From positions 1-57,007 of the forward strand of contig JAVKOQ010000330.1 in NCBI GenBank assembly GCA_031835245.1: a stretch of DNA of 57,007 nucleotides, given 5' to 3'. Position numbers and translations under genes: made by a program. Shown here piece after piece: positions 35,499 through 45,474 of the stretch (positions are counted from its first letter, which is position 1; each line of letters begins with the position of its first letter). The notes under the pieces are model-generated. The model saw nothing but the letters and a program-made list of their open reading frames with translations, had not been told where the DNA came from and did not search any database. This stretch comes from Balamuthia mandrillaris. Taxonomy: Eukaryota; Discosea; Longamoebia; Balamuthiidae.

Positions 35499-35588
35499 GC
35501 CGGACGTCACACATCCTGTTTCTCAAATACAGTGCTGTGCAAGGCCCACTTCTTTCAGTAAATATTTATGGAAACGAATGTTTATGAG

Positions 35589-35718
35589 GTTTAAACTGTA
35601 GCCCCGCAAGGTAGACATAAACATTGAGGAGTCATGTATTTTTCCCACAGAGGCAAAGGGGAAAAGCGTGACGTGTAATCTTGGTTATGTCTACTCCTGC
35701 GGGCTTACAGGTTTAAAC
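35589..35718. repeat. GTTTAAAC-bounded inverted repeat
   Basis: The arms 35589-35620 and 35685-35718 are near-perfect reverse complements (a few mismatches or gaps). Each ends outward in GTTTAAAC and inward in TAGACATAA. The loop is about 64 bases. It lies between the convergent RPF1 and LRR genes. Confidence 0.8.
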
Positions 35719-35734
35719 AAGGAATAAAATATGG

Positions 35735-36307
35735 TCAAGAAAGAGCCTCGAACATGCACCAATCACGATCACTAGTGACGCATTGAACAGTGGCGTTTGG
35801 GAGGTTTTGTTTCATAATGTAGACAGCATTGCTGGAAACGTTTGGTAGACCGAATATCTTGATCGAGTCAATGAAGTAGCAGCCCTTCCAGAGGTACTCC
35901 ATTGCCAAGTCCGTCAGTCGAGGGCACCAGCTTAGATCGATCGTATGGAGCAGCGCCCAATTCGTAGCCACTTTTTTAATGGAGGCATCGCTGATGAGGC
36001 AACACCGGCTAAGGTTCACATTCAATAGCTTGCTGCAACCTTTTGTCAGATGCCAGATGCACTCGTCCGTCACTGATGTGCAGCCCGAGAGGTTGATAGT
36101 GGTTAGAAGCTGGCAATTCTCCCCCACCAACCGGAATATGTCTTCCTTTAAGGCTGTGCAGCCGTTTAGGTGAAGTACCCGCAAGCTGTTGCTAACGAAA
36201 AGCTTGCTGCTGAGGTTGCAATAAGAAACGTCCAGTTCCTCTAACTGGGGAAATCGTGCCACCCCGTTTGTATCTTTCGCGCTTTCAAAGGCAGCATCTG
36301 TGGCAAG

Positions 36308-36344
<37 letters not shown>

Positions 36345-37353
36345 AGAGCCGCAGCAACAATGGAGCCAAAGAATAACACCGTAAGCATGGATGGTTGTAA
36401 AAGAGGGAGAGAGGTGGAGATACCTGTAAGGCGCTTGCAGTTGCTAAGATTTAGGTGCCTAAGGGAAGGGCAGTTAATATTCTGTACAGAGTCGGCCAAG
36501 ATCTTCGAGCAGCCTCCCAAGTTGAGCAGCTTCAATCGTGAGGAAGTCAGCTCTATACTCTCTATTCTTGCACAGCCTTTTAATTCCAAAAATTCCAACT
36601 GTTTACATCCTTCTCCAAGCTCTTTTATACCCTTTCCTGTGGCATTGTTGATTAGAGAAAGAGAAGGAAGAAGAAGAAAGAAGAAGCAAACCTGTAAAAA
36701 ACCGAACGTTGCTGCAATTAAGAAAGCGAAGATGCTTGCAGTTCTTTGCCAGATGAAACAAAGTTCGATCGGTGAGTTTGTTGCACCATGACAAGTCTAG
36801 TTCCACCAACTGAGTACACACCTGCGTCCCAACAAACAAACGAATGTGTTAATATAATACACCAACAAATAAACAAATGCAAAAGATGCACGCACTTGAG
36901 TGATTTGCTGTATACCAGAGTCGCTGATCTTTTTGTTGAAACTCAGATTTAACGTTTGTAACGTGGGAGAGCTTTTCGCTACTTCGAGCATGCCCACATC
37001 GTTGATGACAAGGCAGCCTCGCAGGGAGAGCACCCTAAGGTTGCTGCATGACTTTGCTATCCGCCCTATGTTCACGTCCTGACATCCACTTTTGGAGTGT
37101 TAACATAAGAGCAATCATCTTTTAAATAAATGTACCTTATGTCCAATCTCCGCAGGTTGGAATGAAGAAATGGGAGCAAAGTGTGGTCGTTGAGCTGCTT
37201 GCCCTCGATCAGCAGTTGGAGAAGACGCAGGGTGAGCTCATCAGGCAGCACAATCTTGGTGAACTTGTTGAGGTTGTAGGCCACATATTTGAGGCACAGT
37301 TCAATGAGGCTCTTTGGCCTTGGCAAACGTCTATGCAAACAAGAGCTCGTCAT
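35735..37353 (-). CDS. Cys-containing leucine-rich-repeat protein (AMN1/FBXL type)
   Basis: 438-aa product from five exons: 37353-37136, 37088-36896, 36821-36692, 36636-36424 and 36297-35735, in phase. The N-terminus (LIELCLKYVAYNLNKF, LPDELTLRLLQLL) resembles the lead-in of Rad7/AMN1-type proteins. About a dozen LRRs of the Cys-containing subtype follow, for example LRVLSLRGCLVINDVGML, LVELDLSWCNKLTDRTL and LLTTINLSGCTSVTDECI. No clear F-box is visible, so it may serve as a substrate-binding or scaffold protein. The start at 37353 is the first in-frame Met of exon 1; an upstream exon is possible. Confidence 0.85.
36310..36342 (-). repeat. (CT)n tract in LRR-gene intron 4
   Basis: GA repeat on the plus strand, CT in the transcript, between exons 4 and 5. 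Confidence 0.9.
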
Positions 37354-37495
37354 CTGCACTCGGAGTTTTCTTTCCTTCTTCTTCTTCTTCTTGGTCACCC
37401 CTCCTCAACTCAAAAAAAAGCCTTTGTTTTTGACACACTATGGTTCTTTCTTTCACTCTTTATCACTCTGACAAAAAAAAAAGCCCAAGTCTTTC

Positions 37496-37545
<50 letters not shown>

Positions 37546-37978
37546 CCGCTTGTGTGTGTTTTTTTTGCAACAACAAAAAAAAAAAAGTAGCAGACGCGCG
37601 GCTACTCCTACTTGCGCCCAAGCACCACCCACCGCTTGCTTGGCTTGGGTGTTCCTGTTGATCATTCGATGCATGTAAATAAATAAATAAAGGGCCAAAA
37701 AGGAAACTCCACGGTCGCCTGACCCCTCATTTGAAATAGCGCCTGTGTTGTGCGACGTGTTCTGTTGGCAGATAGAGTGAGACATTCACCGTTGAGTAAC
37801 TAGCTCGCTGGGATACGTCTTTTGCGCTAGTGCCTTATTAAGAGATGGGGCTTTTGCCCTTTGAGGAACAAGAGAATAACAACCCAGGGGGGTCTGGGAA
37901 AAATAGGTCTCCATATTATTTTTTTTAAAAAACAATTGGCACTGGGTTCATAAGGGCAGCTAAACAAAGTGTACCCAA
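37354..37978. other. intergenic region with a (CT)n tract
   Basis: About 625 bases between two minus-strand genes. A CT repeat at 37498-37543 and A/T runs are present. No gene or structured RNA is recognised. Confidence 0.5.
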
Positions 37979-38148
37979 TCAGTCGGAGAAGGCGTGCAAA
38001 TCGCTCTTGGGGCAGGTGGATTGCTTGCTAGTGGAAAAGCAGCACGACCAGTGCTGATAACCGATCTTCTTGTTCAGACCAAAGCCACATTTCAGCACAC
38101 TGCAATCACCAAACTTGTTGATGCCAGAAACAGCCATGAGAAGAGGCT

Positions 38149-38192
<44 letters not shown>

Positions 38193-39629
38193 ACAAACTG
38201 TGGCATGCCACTTGCCGGTATGAGCGCAATCTCCCTTCACGTTCCATTCTTGTATCAACAGCTTGTTGCAATTTGTACACTGTAATCTCTTAGCTCCACC
38301 CTCTGGCAACACCTCCTCCTCAGATGGCCTTATGCATGAGAATTACTTGGATGAGCCAGAATTTACTGTAGCCACAGAGAGAGAGAGAGAGAGAGAGAGC
38401 TGGTACATGAAGCCCACAGCGGCGTCCTCTTGTGGTAATCGTGTGTGAAAACTGCCAGTACAAGGGCACATAAATGTTCCTGATAAAGTACAGCCATTTA
38501 AAATGGGAAAGCGGGACATCATCGCCCACATGTTCTCCTCTGTCTTGCGCTGCATTAGCGATAGCAAAGTCTGTGCTAACTGTCTTCGCCTGCTCTCAAT
38601 CAGAAAGGGTAAAACATCAATAACAGGTTTTGAATGAGAGAGAGAGAGCGAGAGTAGGAAAAGACCTTAGAGAATAGAGGATGGTGTTTTCGTCCTCTGT
38701 TTCGGAAGAGAACCACTCCTCATTGGTCTGTACACAGGGTCCATGTTCTTCCATCGTCCATCGCTGATCCTCCGTATCTCGACGCCTTGTCAATACAACA
38801 CCTTCATTCGTCTGCAACAAGAAACATAAAAAGGTATTCAGTAGGTTGGCAAGCAGCATTAACAAGGACACATAAATACCTTAGTTCCTGCGACCGAAAA
38901 GTAAACAGGAGCGATGAGTTTAGATGCTGAGAGGTAACCCACCGCTTTGTGGAAGTTGCTCGTACTTTCCAGCACTTCCCTCACCAAAAAGCCAATCGGC
39001 CATGAGTAGGTCATCGCTTTCTTGAAGTTGAGCAGGTATCCCTCCCCTGTCACCCTGAAGTTAACAGAGACAGAGTAACCGTTGGGCCTCATTCCTGTGT
39101 TTAAACATTAGGTTCTGGTTTTTAAGATGCTACAGAAGCAACAGCACGATGAGAACAAGATGAGCCAAACCCGTAAGAACACCAACATAGCCAGCCCAGC
39201 TAGTGGCCATAAACAGAGTACGGCCGCCCTTCTTGAATTCAAGCTCAAGGGTGAGTGGCTTCAAGTAGTCCATTCCCCAATCCATGGTGCGTATGTGAAT
39301 AGGCACGCCGTTGTCGTCGTTGACGATGACGGAGGTGCAGGCCGCTGCCGCCTCGTAGACCAGCTGCATCAAGACCAAGAGGCCCAAGGGCAGCTCGCAG
39401 GCCTGCGCCAAACCTTTAAGCTCCTTGCCGTAATAGACAGCACCGGCCTTGGCAGCTGCTCCAAGCACCAACCCAGCTAGTTTTTCCAGGAGCGAGGCCT
39501 TCTTCTTCCCGCCAAGCATTTCTGCTATTTCCTCCTCCAAGATCTGTCGCAGACCTATTTGTTTGAAGGTATATTTGGTTGAGAAACAATGAAAGACTAA
39601 TGAAGGAGAGAGAGAGAGAGAGAGAGAGA

Positions 39630-39672
<43 letters not shown>

Positions 39673-40098
39673 GAGAATAAACCAGAAATGTTTCAACCAC
39701 GAACCTTTAAAGTCGGATTTGTAATGGTGGGCGATCTCGTGCCACCGCTGTGCTGGAGGGAGGTCGAGGTCCACCACAAAGCGTGGCACGGTGGTTATAG
39801 AAGGCCCTCCGCTCGAGGAGCCCCCCTCTCCCTCCTTCTCTTTGACTTTCTCCCTGCTGTGCCGTTTCAGCCGGCTGAACAGCGCATGTTCGTCGCTGTC
39901 GCGTATGTCCAACGCATCCTCAAACCTCTCCGATCCCGCCGACCCCTCTGACTCTTCATATTCCTCCGATGAGAGGCATTGTTGCTTGCTCCACAGGTCT
40001 CTTTCCTCCAGCCACTTGTCTCCCTCCATGCGCGTTGTTCTTTGCGTTACTCCCTGTTTTTGGTGAAAGGATGTGGGGAAGTGTGACCGTGTCGTCAT
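37979..40098 (-). CDS. acid-ceramidase/NAAA-like amidase with C-terminal CHORD-like Cys/His region
   Basis: 539-aa product from seven exons: 40098-39705, 39554-39171, 39094-38880, 38811-38666, 38589-38407, 38328-38199 and 38146-37979, in phase. After an acidic N-terminus comes VPRFVVDLDLPPAQRWHEI, the family's propeptide start. The Ntn-hydrolase nucleophile Cys (about residue 204) is in AAAACTSVIVNDDNG, followed by HIRTMDWG, SWAGYVGVLTG, NFRVTGEGY and EGVVLTRRRD. By family it autocleaves before the Cys and hydrolyses fatty-acid amides in acidic compartments. Beyond the domain, exons 6-7 encode CTNCNKLL, GDCAHTGKWH, DCSVLKCGFG, QHWSCCFS and CPKSDLHAF, a CHORD-like zinc ligand pattern. No signal peptide is obvious. 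The start could also be the Met at 40029; the exon 7 acceptor has an alternative 33 bases on. Confidence 0.82.
38151..38188 (-). repeat. (CT)n tract in amidase intron 6
   Basis: GA repeat on the plus strand, CT in the transcript, directly before the exon 7 acceptor. Confidence 0.9.
39605..39670 (-). repeat. (CT)n tract in amidase intron 1
   Basis: About 65 bases of GA on the plus strand with one interruption, CT in the transcript. Confidence 0.9.
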
Positions 40099-40215
40099 GG
40101 GAAAATCCGAGACGACATGAACCCACCTGAAACCAAAACAAATCACCAAAGGAGGCGCACCACCACATTGGGAAGGACGGACGAAACCAACAGGGCCCAA
40201 CCACATACACACACA

Positions 40216-41277
40216 ATGGGGTCACGGGTACGATTTGAAGACAACACCGACTCTGAGGAAGAAAACGAGGAGGAGGAGGAGGAAGCAGACCAAGAGGAAC
40301 AACGTAACGGACGTTCCTCCGCAACAACTCGAGAATCTGAGTTGGGGTTAGGAGCAAGTACGGATAGCTTCGACGACTGGGCGGTGCTTCACCAACCGCT
40401 ACCTTTCTGCACGCGCCTTTCCAACTTTCTTGCTCGTCTCCTTCAATCCACGTTTTGTTCAATCTTCTACTTGCTCATGATAGTTCTCAACATTGGTCTG
40501 ATCATATGGGTAGGTTTGATTTAATCGCTTAATACCTTTTTTTTCTTACTCCTCACCTTTTTTTTTGTTGCTCTTCTTCATCTTCCGATCAGATTATCAC
40601 CAGCGAAGAGTGGTAGTATCCTTATTTTTCCTTCCTTACTTCCTTTCCTTCCTGTATGTTGTTTTCTTCTTTTGTTTCTTTTTATTTTGTTTTATTTTCT
40701 TTTACTCGGGTAACCTCGTCACAAAGTCCAACGCATTGGTTGTTCATCAGCCTGGAAGTGCTGATCAACGTGACGTTGTTGGGGGAGGTCACGGCCAAGG
40801 CCATCGTGCAGGGCAAAAGCTTTTTCCGCTCGTACGCCAACCTATTTGATGTGTTTGTGACCATCGTCTGCGTGGCCTCGCTCTTTTTCTACATCCAAGG
40901 CCCCTCCAAGACGGAGGAGATCGAGGACGTGCTCTCCGTTTTCCTGGTGGGCCTTCGGAACAGCCTTCAGTTCTTGCGGCTACTCATCCTTATCAAAAAG
41001 TTAGTTTTTGTACTTATTGCTCTCTTTCTCTTTCTGTCTTCCTCTCTTTGTGCATCTCCTAACCTTCTAAGTCGCCTGCAGCCAACAGCAAAAGTTTACA
41101 AATATGTCATCGTCGAACCGGATAGACTTAGCAACGGCCATGGAGGATGAGGAGGAAGCTAGGCCTTCCTCCACCTCGCAACGAATGGTGGACGTAGAGC
41201 TCGACCTGTTGACTTCTTCCGACGAAGAGGATTATGAGAAGAAGAATGAAGGTGGCGGCAGGTCGCGTGGTAGATAG
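40216..41277 (+). CDS. voltage-sensor-like four-TM membrane protein
   Basis: 260-aa product from four exons (40216-40509, 40593-40612, 40727-40999, 41082-41277), including a 20-base micro-exon, in phase. An acidic cytosolic N-terminus (DSEEENEEEEEE) is followed by TM1 (SIFYLLMIVLNIGLIIW), TM2 (LFISLEVLINVTLLGE, with an acidic end), TM3 (NLFDVFVTIVCVASLFFYI, with Asp) and TM4 (VGLRNSLQFLRLLILIK, two Arg and a Lys). An acidic/Ser C-tail ends it. This layout is that of an ion-channel voltage-sensor domain without a pore. It could be a proton channel, a sensor or a non-channel relative. The micro-exon and exon 3 acceptor were set by phase only. The start is 118 bases from the amidase start on the other strand. 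Confidence 0.7.
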
Positions 41278-41344
41278 CTGCCTTTTGGAGATATTCTTGG
41301 TTGTGCGGAAGGACAGCATCACTGTTCTGTTGCACGCTGCAGCT

Positions 41345-41367
41345 TATTATTATTATTATTATTATTC
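41345..41367 (+). repeat. (TTA)n trinucleotide repeat
   Basis: Run of TTA triplets about 70 bases after the stop codon of the voltage-sensor-like gene. Confidence 0.85.
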
Positions 41368-41432
41368 TGTATAGAAGAGTTGAACGAGGAAAAAAGAAAG
41401 AAGAAAGGAGGGGAGGAGCTGTTACAATAGGA

Positions 41433-42009
41433 CTACCAGACTGCCGCTACGCAAAGCGCCAGAAAGGCCGATGCTGCACCGAAATAGGCTATCCCGGCAC
41501 GCCCTGTGTATGTTAGTAAATAGGCTACTATTACAGAACCGATTGCATCCGCTTCGTGTGGCGTGATACGCGCCTAATAACGTTCCTAAAAAAATAATCA
41601 ACAGAACGAGAGTAAGCCAGAAATGGCCAAGGAAACAAAAGTGAGAAGGAGAGCTTGTAAGAACGCACCGGTGTTAGACCGTTTGACAGATTTGGTGAGG
41701 ATGCTGGTCGTGACAGTGTACATGGTAGTTCCTCCAATGCTGCATAATGAGAGAGAGCAAAGACTCTATCATAATGTGTGGCTTTTTACTGAGCCATTTG
41801 GGGTTGATAGCTATTCTGGCCAACAGTCCTTTTGTAGAATGGGCTACCACCCGCCAACGGAGGGAGGTAGCGAAGAGTGAGGAAGAATACCCAGAGCGAC
41901 TCAAAGGCAGCCAGGGCGGCCACCGCGTGGTAACCTACCCGCACACTAAGAGTACCACCCACCGCTGGTCCCAGCAGAAAACCTGTTCCATAGCTCAGAC
42001 TAAACCGGC
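41433..42009 (-). pseudogene. MFS transporter remnant, probably broken
   Basis: Minus-strand pieces of a major facilitator transporter: RFSLSYGTGFLLGPAVGGTL then HAVAALAAFESLW (TM4-6 type), LLARIAINPKWLSKKPH, GGTTMYTVTTSILTKSVKRS, then NTGTLLGAYHATRS (TM10-11 loop), and a final helix pair (IGSVIVAYLLTYTGRAGIAY, FGAASAFLALCVAAVW). The TM10-11 piece and the last two helices lie in different frames around 41530-41560 with no clear intron. No TM1-3 sequence is found upstream, where the GATA gene begins. I read it as a truncated, frameshifted copy. A real gene with unusual splicing is the alternative. Confidence 0.55.
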
Positions 42010-42458
42010 CTAAGCTTTTTGCCTAATAAGACATACCGTCTTAATGCACACGATGCAGGCTGCACAAACGGCCATAGTTGGGCTTACCAGTGAGCGAGAC
42101 AGGGTCACCACAAACTTTCTCTCTCTTTCCAGCCTTGCCCCTTGTTCTCCCTCTCCCTCTCTCTCCCTCTCCTGCACAGACCTGACCCCTTGCCTTTTTC
42201 GATAAGGATAGGATAGCGTTCCTTTTATGGTCACATTATAAGCGTCGCTTCGAGGAAAAAAAATTAACCTTAATTTAAAAACAAAGAAAAAAACAAAACA
42301 AAACAAGAAAACAAAATTGTTTGTGGAGTTGCTTTAAGCAAAGCACAAAACAAAAATAATCATCACGAGTAAGACCAATTCGCGACTGTCACAAAAATCC
42401 TCCTTCACTTCCCACAAAAAAAAAAGGACCTACTACGCTGGTGTCTCCTTCGTTCCCA

Positions 42459-44170
42459 TCAGTTTAAGAGAAAATCGATGGCACCTTTGCTGCTGTTATT
42501 GTTAGTGGTTTGAACGCTTCGCTGCTCTGTCCGTTCGCATGGCTCTTCCTCCTCTTCATCGGTAATCGCACAAGGTTCCACCCGTTGCCGTAATACCTCA
42601 AACTGCCTCCGCTTTAGCTCGTCATCTTGTGAAGTTTGTTCGTCGTTGTGGTCCTCGTCTCCTTCCTCTTCTTCCTCTACCTCTTCGCCCTCACCTTCGT
42701 CCTCTGCGATGTCTTTTCCTTTCGATTTGCTAAAACTGCTTTTCCGTCTACCTCTGCCCCTCCGTTTCCGTGTTCTCCCCGCTATAACCATATCTTCGTG
42801 TTGTTGTGTTGGTTGTGTGGCTCCGCTTCCTTCCACTGGTGACGCTGCGGTAGTGTTGGAAACGCTCTCTCTTGTTTTCTTTTTCTTTTTCCTTCTTTTT
42901 GCTTCCCGTACTTTCTTTGCATAACGGAGCCCACACGCATTACAAAGCCTGAGATCGTTTGATTGCGTTTTGTTACAACAAGGGAAGAGATCAGCAAGAT
43001 CTAAAAAAAACACAAACTACAATGAAAAGATGTAAACGGCGTACGTGCGTGGACCTCGGGCGCCGTTGCGCCACTCTGGAGTCTCAGTTGTCCCTGTTTG
43101 TAGACGGATTGGTTTAAAGGAAAAAAAACGAAACGCGACGGATTAATCCGTCAGTCAGTCATCGGCAAGTTGATGACGACGGAGCGAATAAAAAAAAAAA
43201 GCGAAAATAAACGCACCGCATTCCTGGCACACAGGTGTGTTGCGCTTGGCCACTATCAAATTCTCCATCTCTCCTGCGGTTTCAATCATGCGCAGATGAT
43301 CCTCCTGCGATAGGCCGTTCATCATCGCGCTGTGGGCGCCTTCCAGTACCTGACTTGCCTTTACCATGATCTGTTATATGATTGTGTGCAAGAAAACCAT
43401 ATGTGTTAACTGAACGGAGGCAACACGGGAAAGAAAGCACATGAGGTTCGAGGAAAGGTTGAAGGGGCAAAAAAAAAATAAAGTATGAAAGGAGCACAAT
43501 GAAAGGCAAAAATGAAAGGGGAAAGAGGCGTGGGCAGAGAAAGAAAAATTCGAAAAAGAATTGCGGAAGGAAAGCTTGCACTTTCCTAACTAGAAAACCA
43601 GTTGCAGTGCACCTCGCACTAAAAACGGGCAAATTGGTGATTGGGGTTACACGGATGAGTGAGAGATGCTAGGCCACAGAGCTGTCTCTTGATGTTAGCG
43701 TCACATCCGGAATGGATTTGACCCAGGAAACCTCACCCATCTCCGTGTGTGAAGATAAGTGAACCAGCACAAGGAAAACGGGTTCATCAAAAAAAAAAAA
43801 AGAAGAGAAGGAAGAAGCGATGGGGAATGGAGGAGAAAAGATGTGGTGTGATAGTGATGGAAAGCGAATGGCAGATATTCGGACGCGATATTCCGGAAAG
43901 GAATGATTGAGAGGGAGTACATCGGCCGATGCGCCAATGACCTTCACAAAAATAAATAAATAAAAAAAACAAATAAAAAAGTATCAATCCTTTCCTACTC
44001 CAATAACAAAAAAAAAAATCGGAGTCACCGTCGCATATAAAAGAGAGTAGTGGTAGCATCCAGATAAAAAAAACGCTACAAAAGCTTACCTTTGTCCAGT
44101 CTTCTTCGGTTGCAGCCGCTGAGGGAGGTGCCAGTTTGAACTTGGAGAAAAAACCAGGGTCTAGCGCCAT
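42459..44170 (-). CDS. GATA-type zinc-finger protein
   Basis: Model of 359 aa from exons 44170-44090, 43941-43678, 43370-43217, 43093-43055 and 43000-42459, in phase. The GATA finger is split over three exons: CQECG, then TTETPEWRNGAR, then LRLCNACGLRYAKKVRE. Between them the last exon adds DLADLFPCCNKTQSND, making the loop longer than the usual 17-20 residues. After the finger come a basic stretch (EAKRRKKKKKTRE), a second Arg/Lys patch and a long acidic region, typical of a DNA-binding regulator. Exon 2 (VIGASADVLPLNHSFPEYR) is of unknown fold, and its donor (TCT/GTGGCC) is weak, so its extent is uncertain. Confidence 0.72.
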
Positions 44171-44700
44171 GTCCTCCTCTCTCAAAGAGCCAACCCACAC
44201 CCAAAGCCCAGCCACCAAAAAAAAAAAAAAAAAAAAAAGAAGAGGAAGAGAGAGAGAGAGAGAGAAAAAGAGAAGGAAAGAAAAAAAAGAGGGCGAAAAA
44301 AAAGAACCACAAGGGAGGACCTTAACGTTATTTTTTGTGGTTTTGTTGCTCTGTCCACAAAAAAAAATCCTCCTCCTTTCCTCTGTGCCACAAAAAACCA
44401 AGAATTAAAAATCTTCTTTTTTTTCCGATTGCGGCAACGAAGCCGAAAGCGGGAAAATGGCCGTTACATGGTTCGCTTCTGCGTATCTTTTGCTTTTTTA
44501 AAAAAATCTTTTTTTTTTTGTCAAGACGTGGTGACCCGTTGGTTGGAGGCCTGTGAGTAGTGCGCCCGTGGCGGAAGAGGAGGAGGGTTGAAAAGAAAGT
44601 AGCAAAGGTAGAATAGGAAGTAGGTTGGCTACGCTTGTTGGACTAACGGGTTGTAGTGGTAAAAATATCAGAGAAGAACAAAACAAAAAAAAAACCGCAT

Positions 44701-44903
44701 TCAACTGTTTGTCTGTTGTTTTTGCCTATTCTCCGCCTCTCGGCTGCTGTTCAAAGCACTCCGCGCTCTTGCGAACAGCTCTTGCTGTTCTCGAAGCAAT
44801 TCTTCTTGGGACAGGCCAGAGGACTCCAAACTTTTCCGGATCTTCTTCGGCTTTTCCTGTAATGTTACCGTTAGCAAACACAGTTTTCTTACTGGTTCGC
44901 AAA

Positions 44904-44939
<36 letters not shown>

Positions 44940-45423
44940 ATGGGCGAGTACAAACCATGTTTTCTACTTCTTTTGATACGCTCCGCACCTCCTCCAAGTA
45001 CTCCTCAAAGCCCAGCATCTACGAACGAGAGTTGGTGAGAGAAATATCAAAGGGGGAAAAAGAAGAACGAACGAACCTGCAGCGCATCTAAGATGTGTTG
45101 TGGAGCAATAGTTTTCTTGTTTTCTTTTGAACAGATTTCATTGGCTTCTGAGGAGATCAGATGGATAAATTCTGGTTTTTTTTTGACAGAGAGATATAGC
45201 TTAGCCAAGTGAAGAGGAAAATTGCTAGCTGCACGTACCAACACAACACTCCAGTATGAGATCTCTTGTTTCGTTAGCGCACTTTATTCCAGGGGGCAGC
45301 ATCTCCTTGATAATCTTCGAGACCGTCGCTAATTACAAAAAATTCAGTTTCCACCATCAAACGCACTATTAACAAGTGTAGCGTACCTTTTGGGAGGGTC
45401 ACATCTTCGGCAGAGGAAGACAT
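44701..45423 (-). CDS. DR1: DR1 / NC2-beta transcription repressor subunit
   Basis: 146-aa product from five exons: 45423-45387, 45328-45239, 45171-45077, 45018-44956 and 44856-44701, in phase. The H2B-type histone fold covers about residues 10-95: SKIIKEMLPPGIKCANETRD, FIHLISSEANEICSKENKKT, IAPQHILDALQ and LGFEEYLEEV. After it, EELLREQQELFARAR matches the conserved helix following the fold in animal DR1. It pairs with DRAP1/NC2-alpha and clamps TBP on promoter DNA, blocking TFIIA/TFIIB. It is shorter than the human protein (176 aa) because the Gln/Ala tail is reduced. Confidence 0.93.
44907..44936 (-). repeat. (CT)n tract in DR1 intron 4
   Basis: GA repeat on the plus strand, CT in the transcript, between exons 4 and 5. 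Confidence 0.9.
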
Positions 45424-45474
45424 CTTCGTTCTTGCTGCGTGGTTGTTCTTTCTTTTTTTTTTTGTTTTTTGTTT

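Noticed and set aside
37496..37543. CT tract taken as an intron of the minus-strand LRR gene
   Set aside because: On that gene's sense strand it would read GA, unlike nearly all introns here, and a plausible start codon lies before it.
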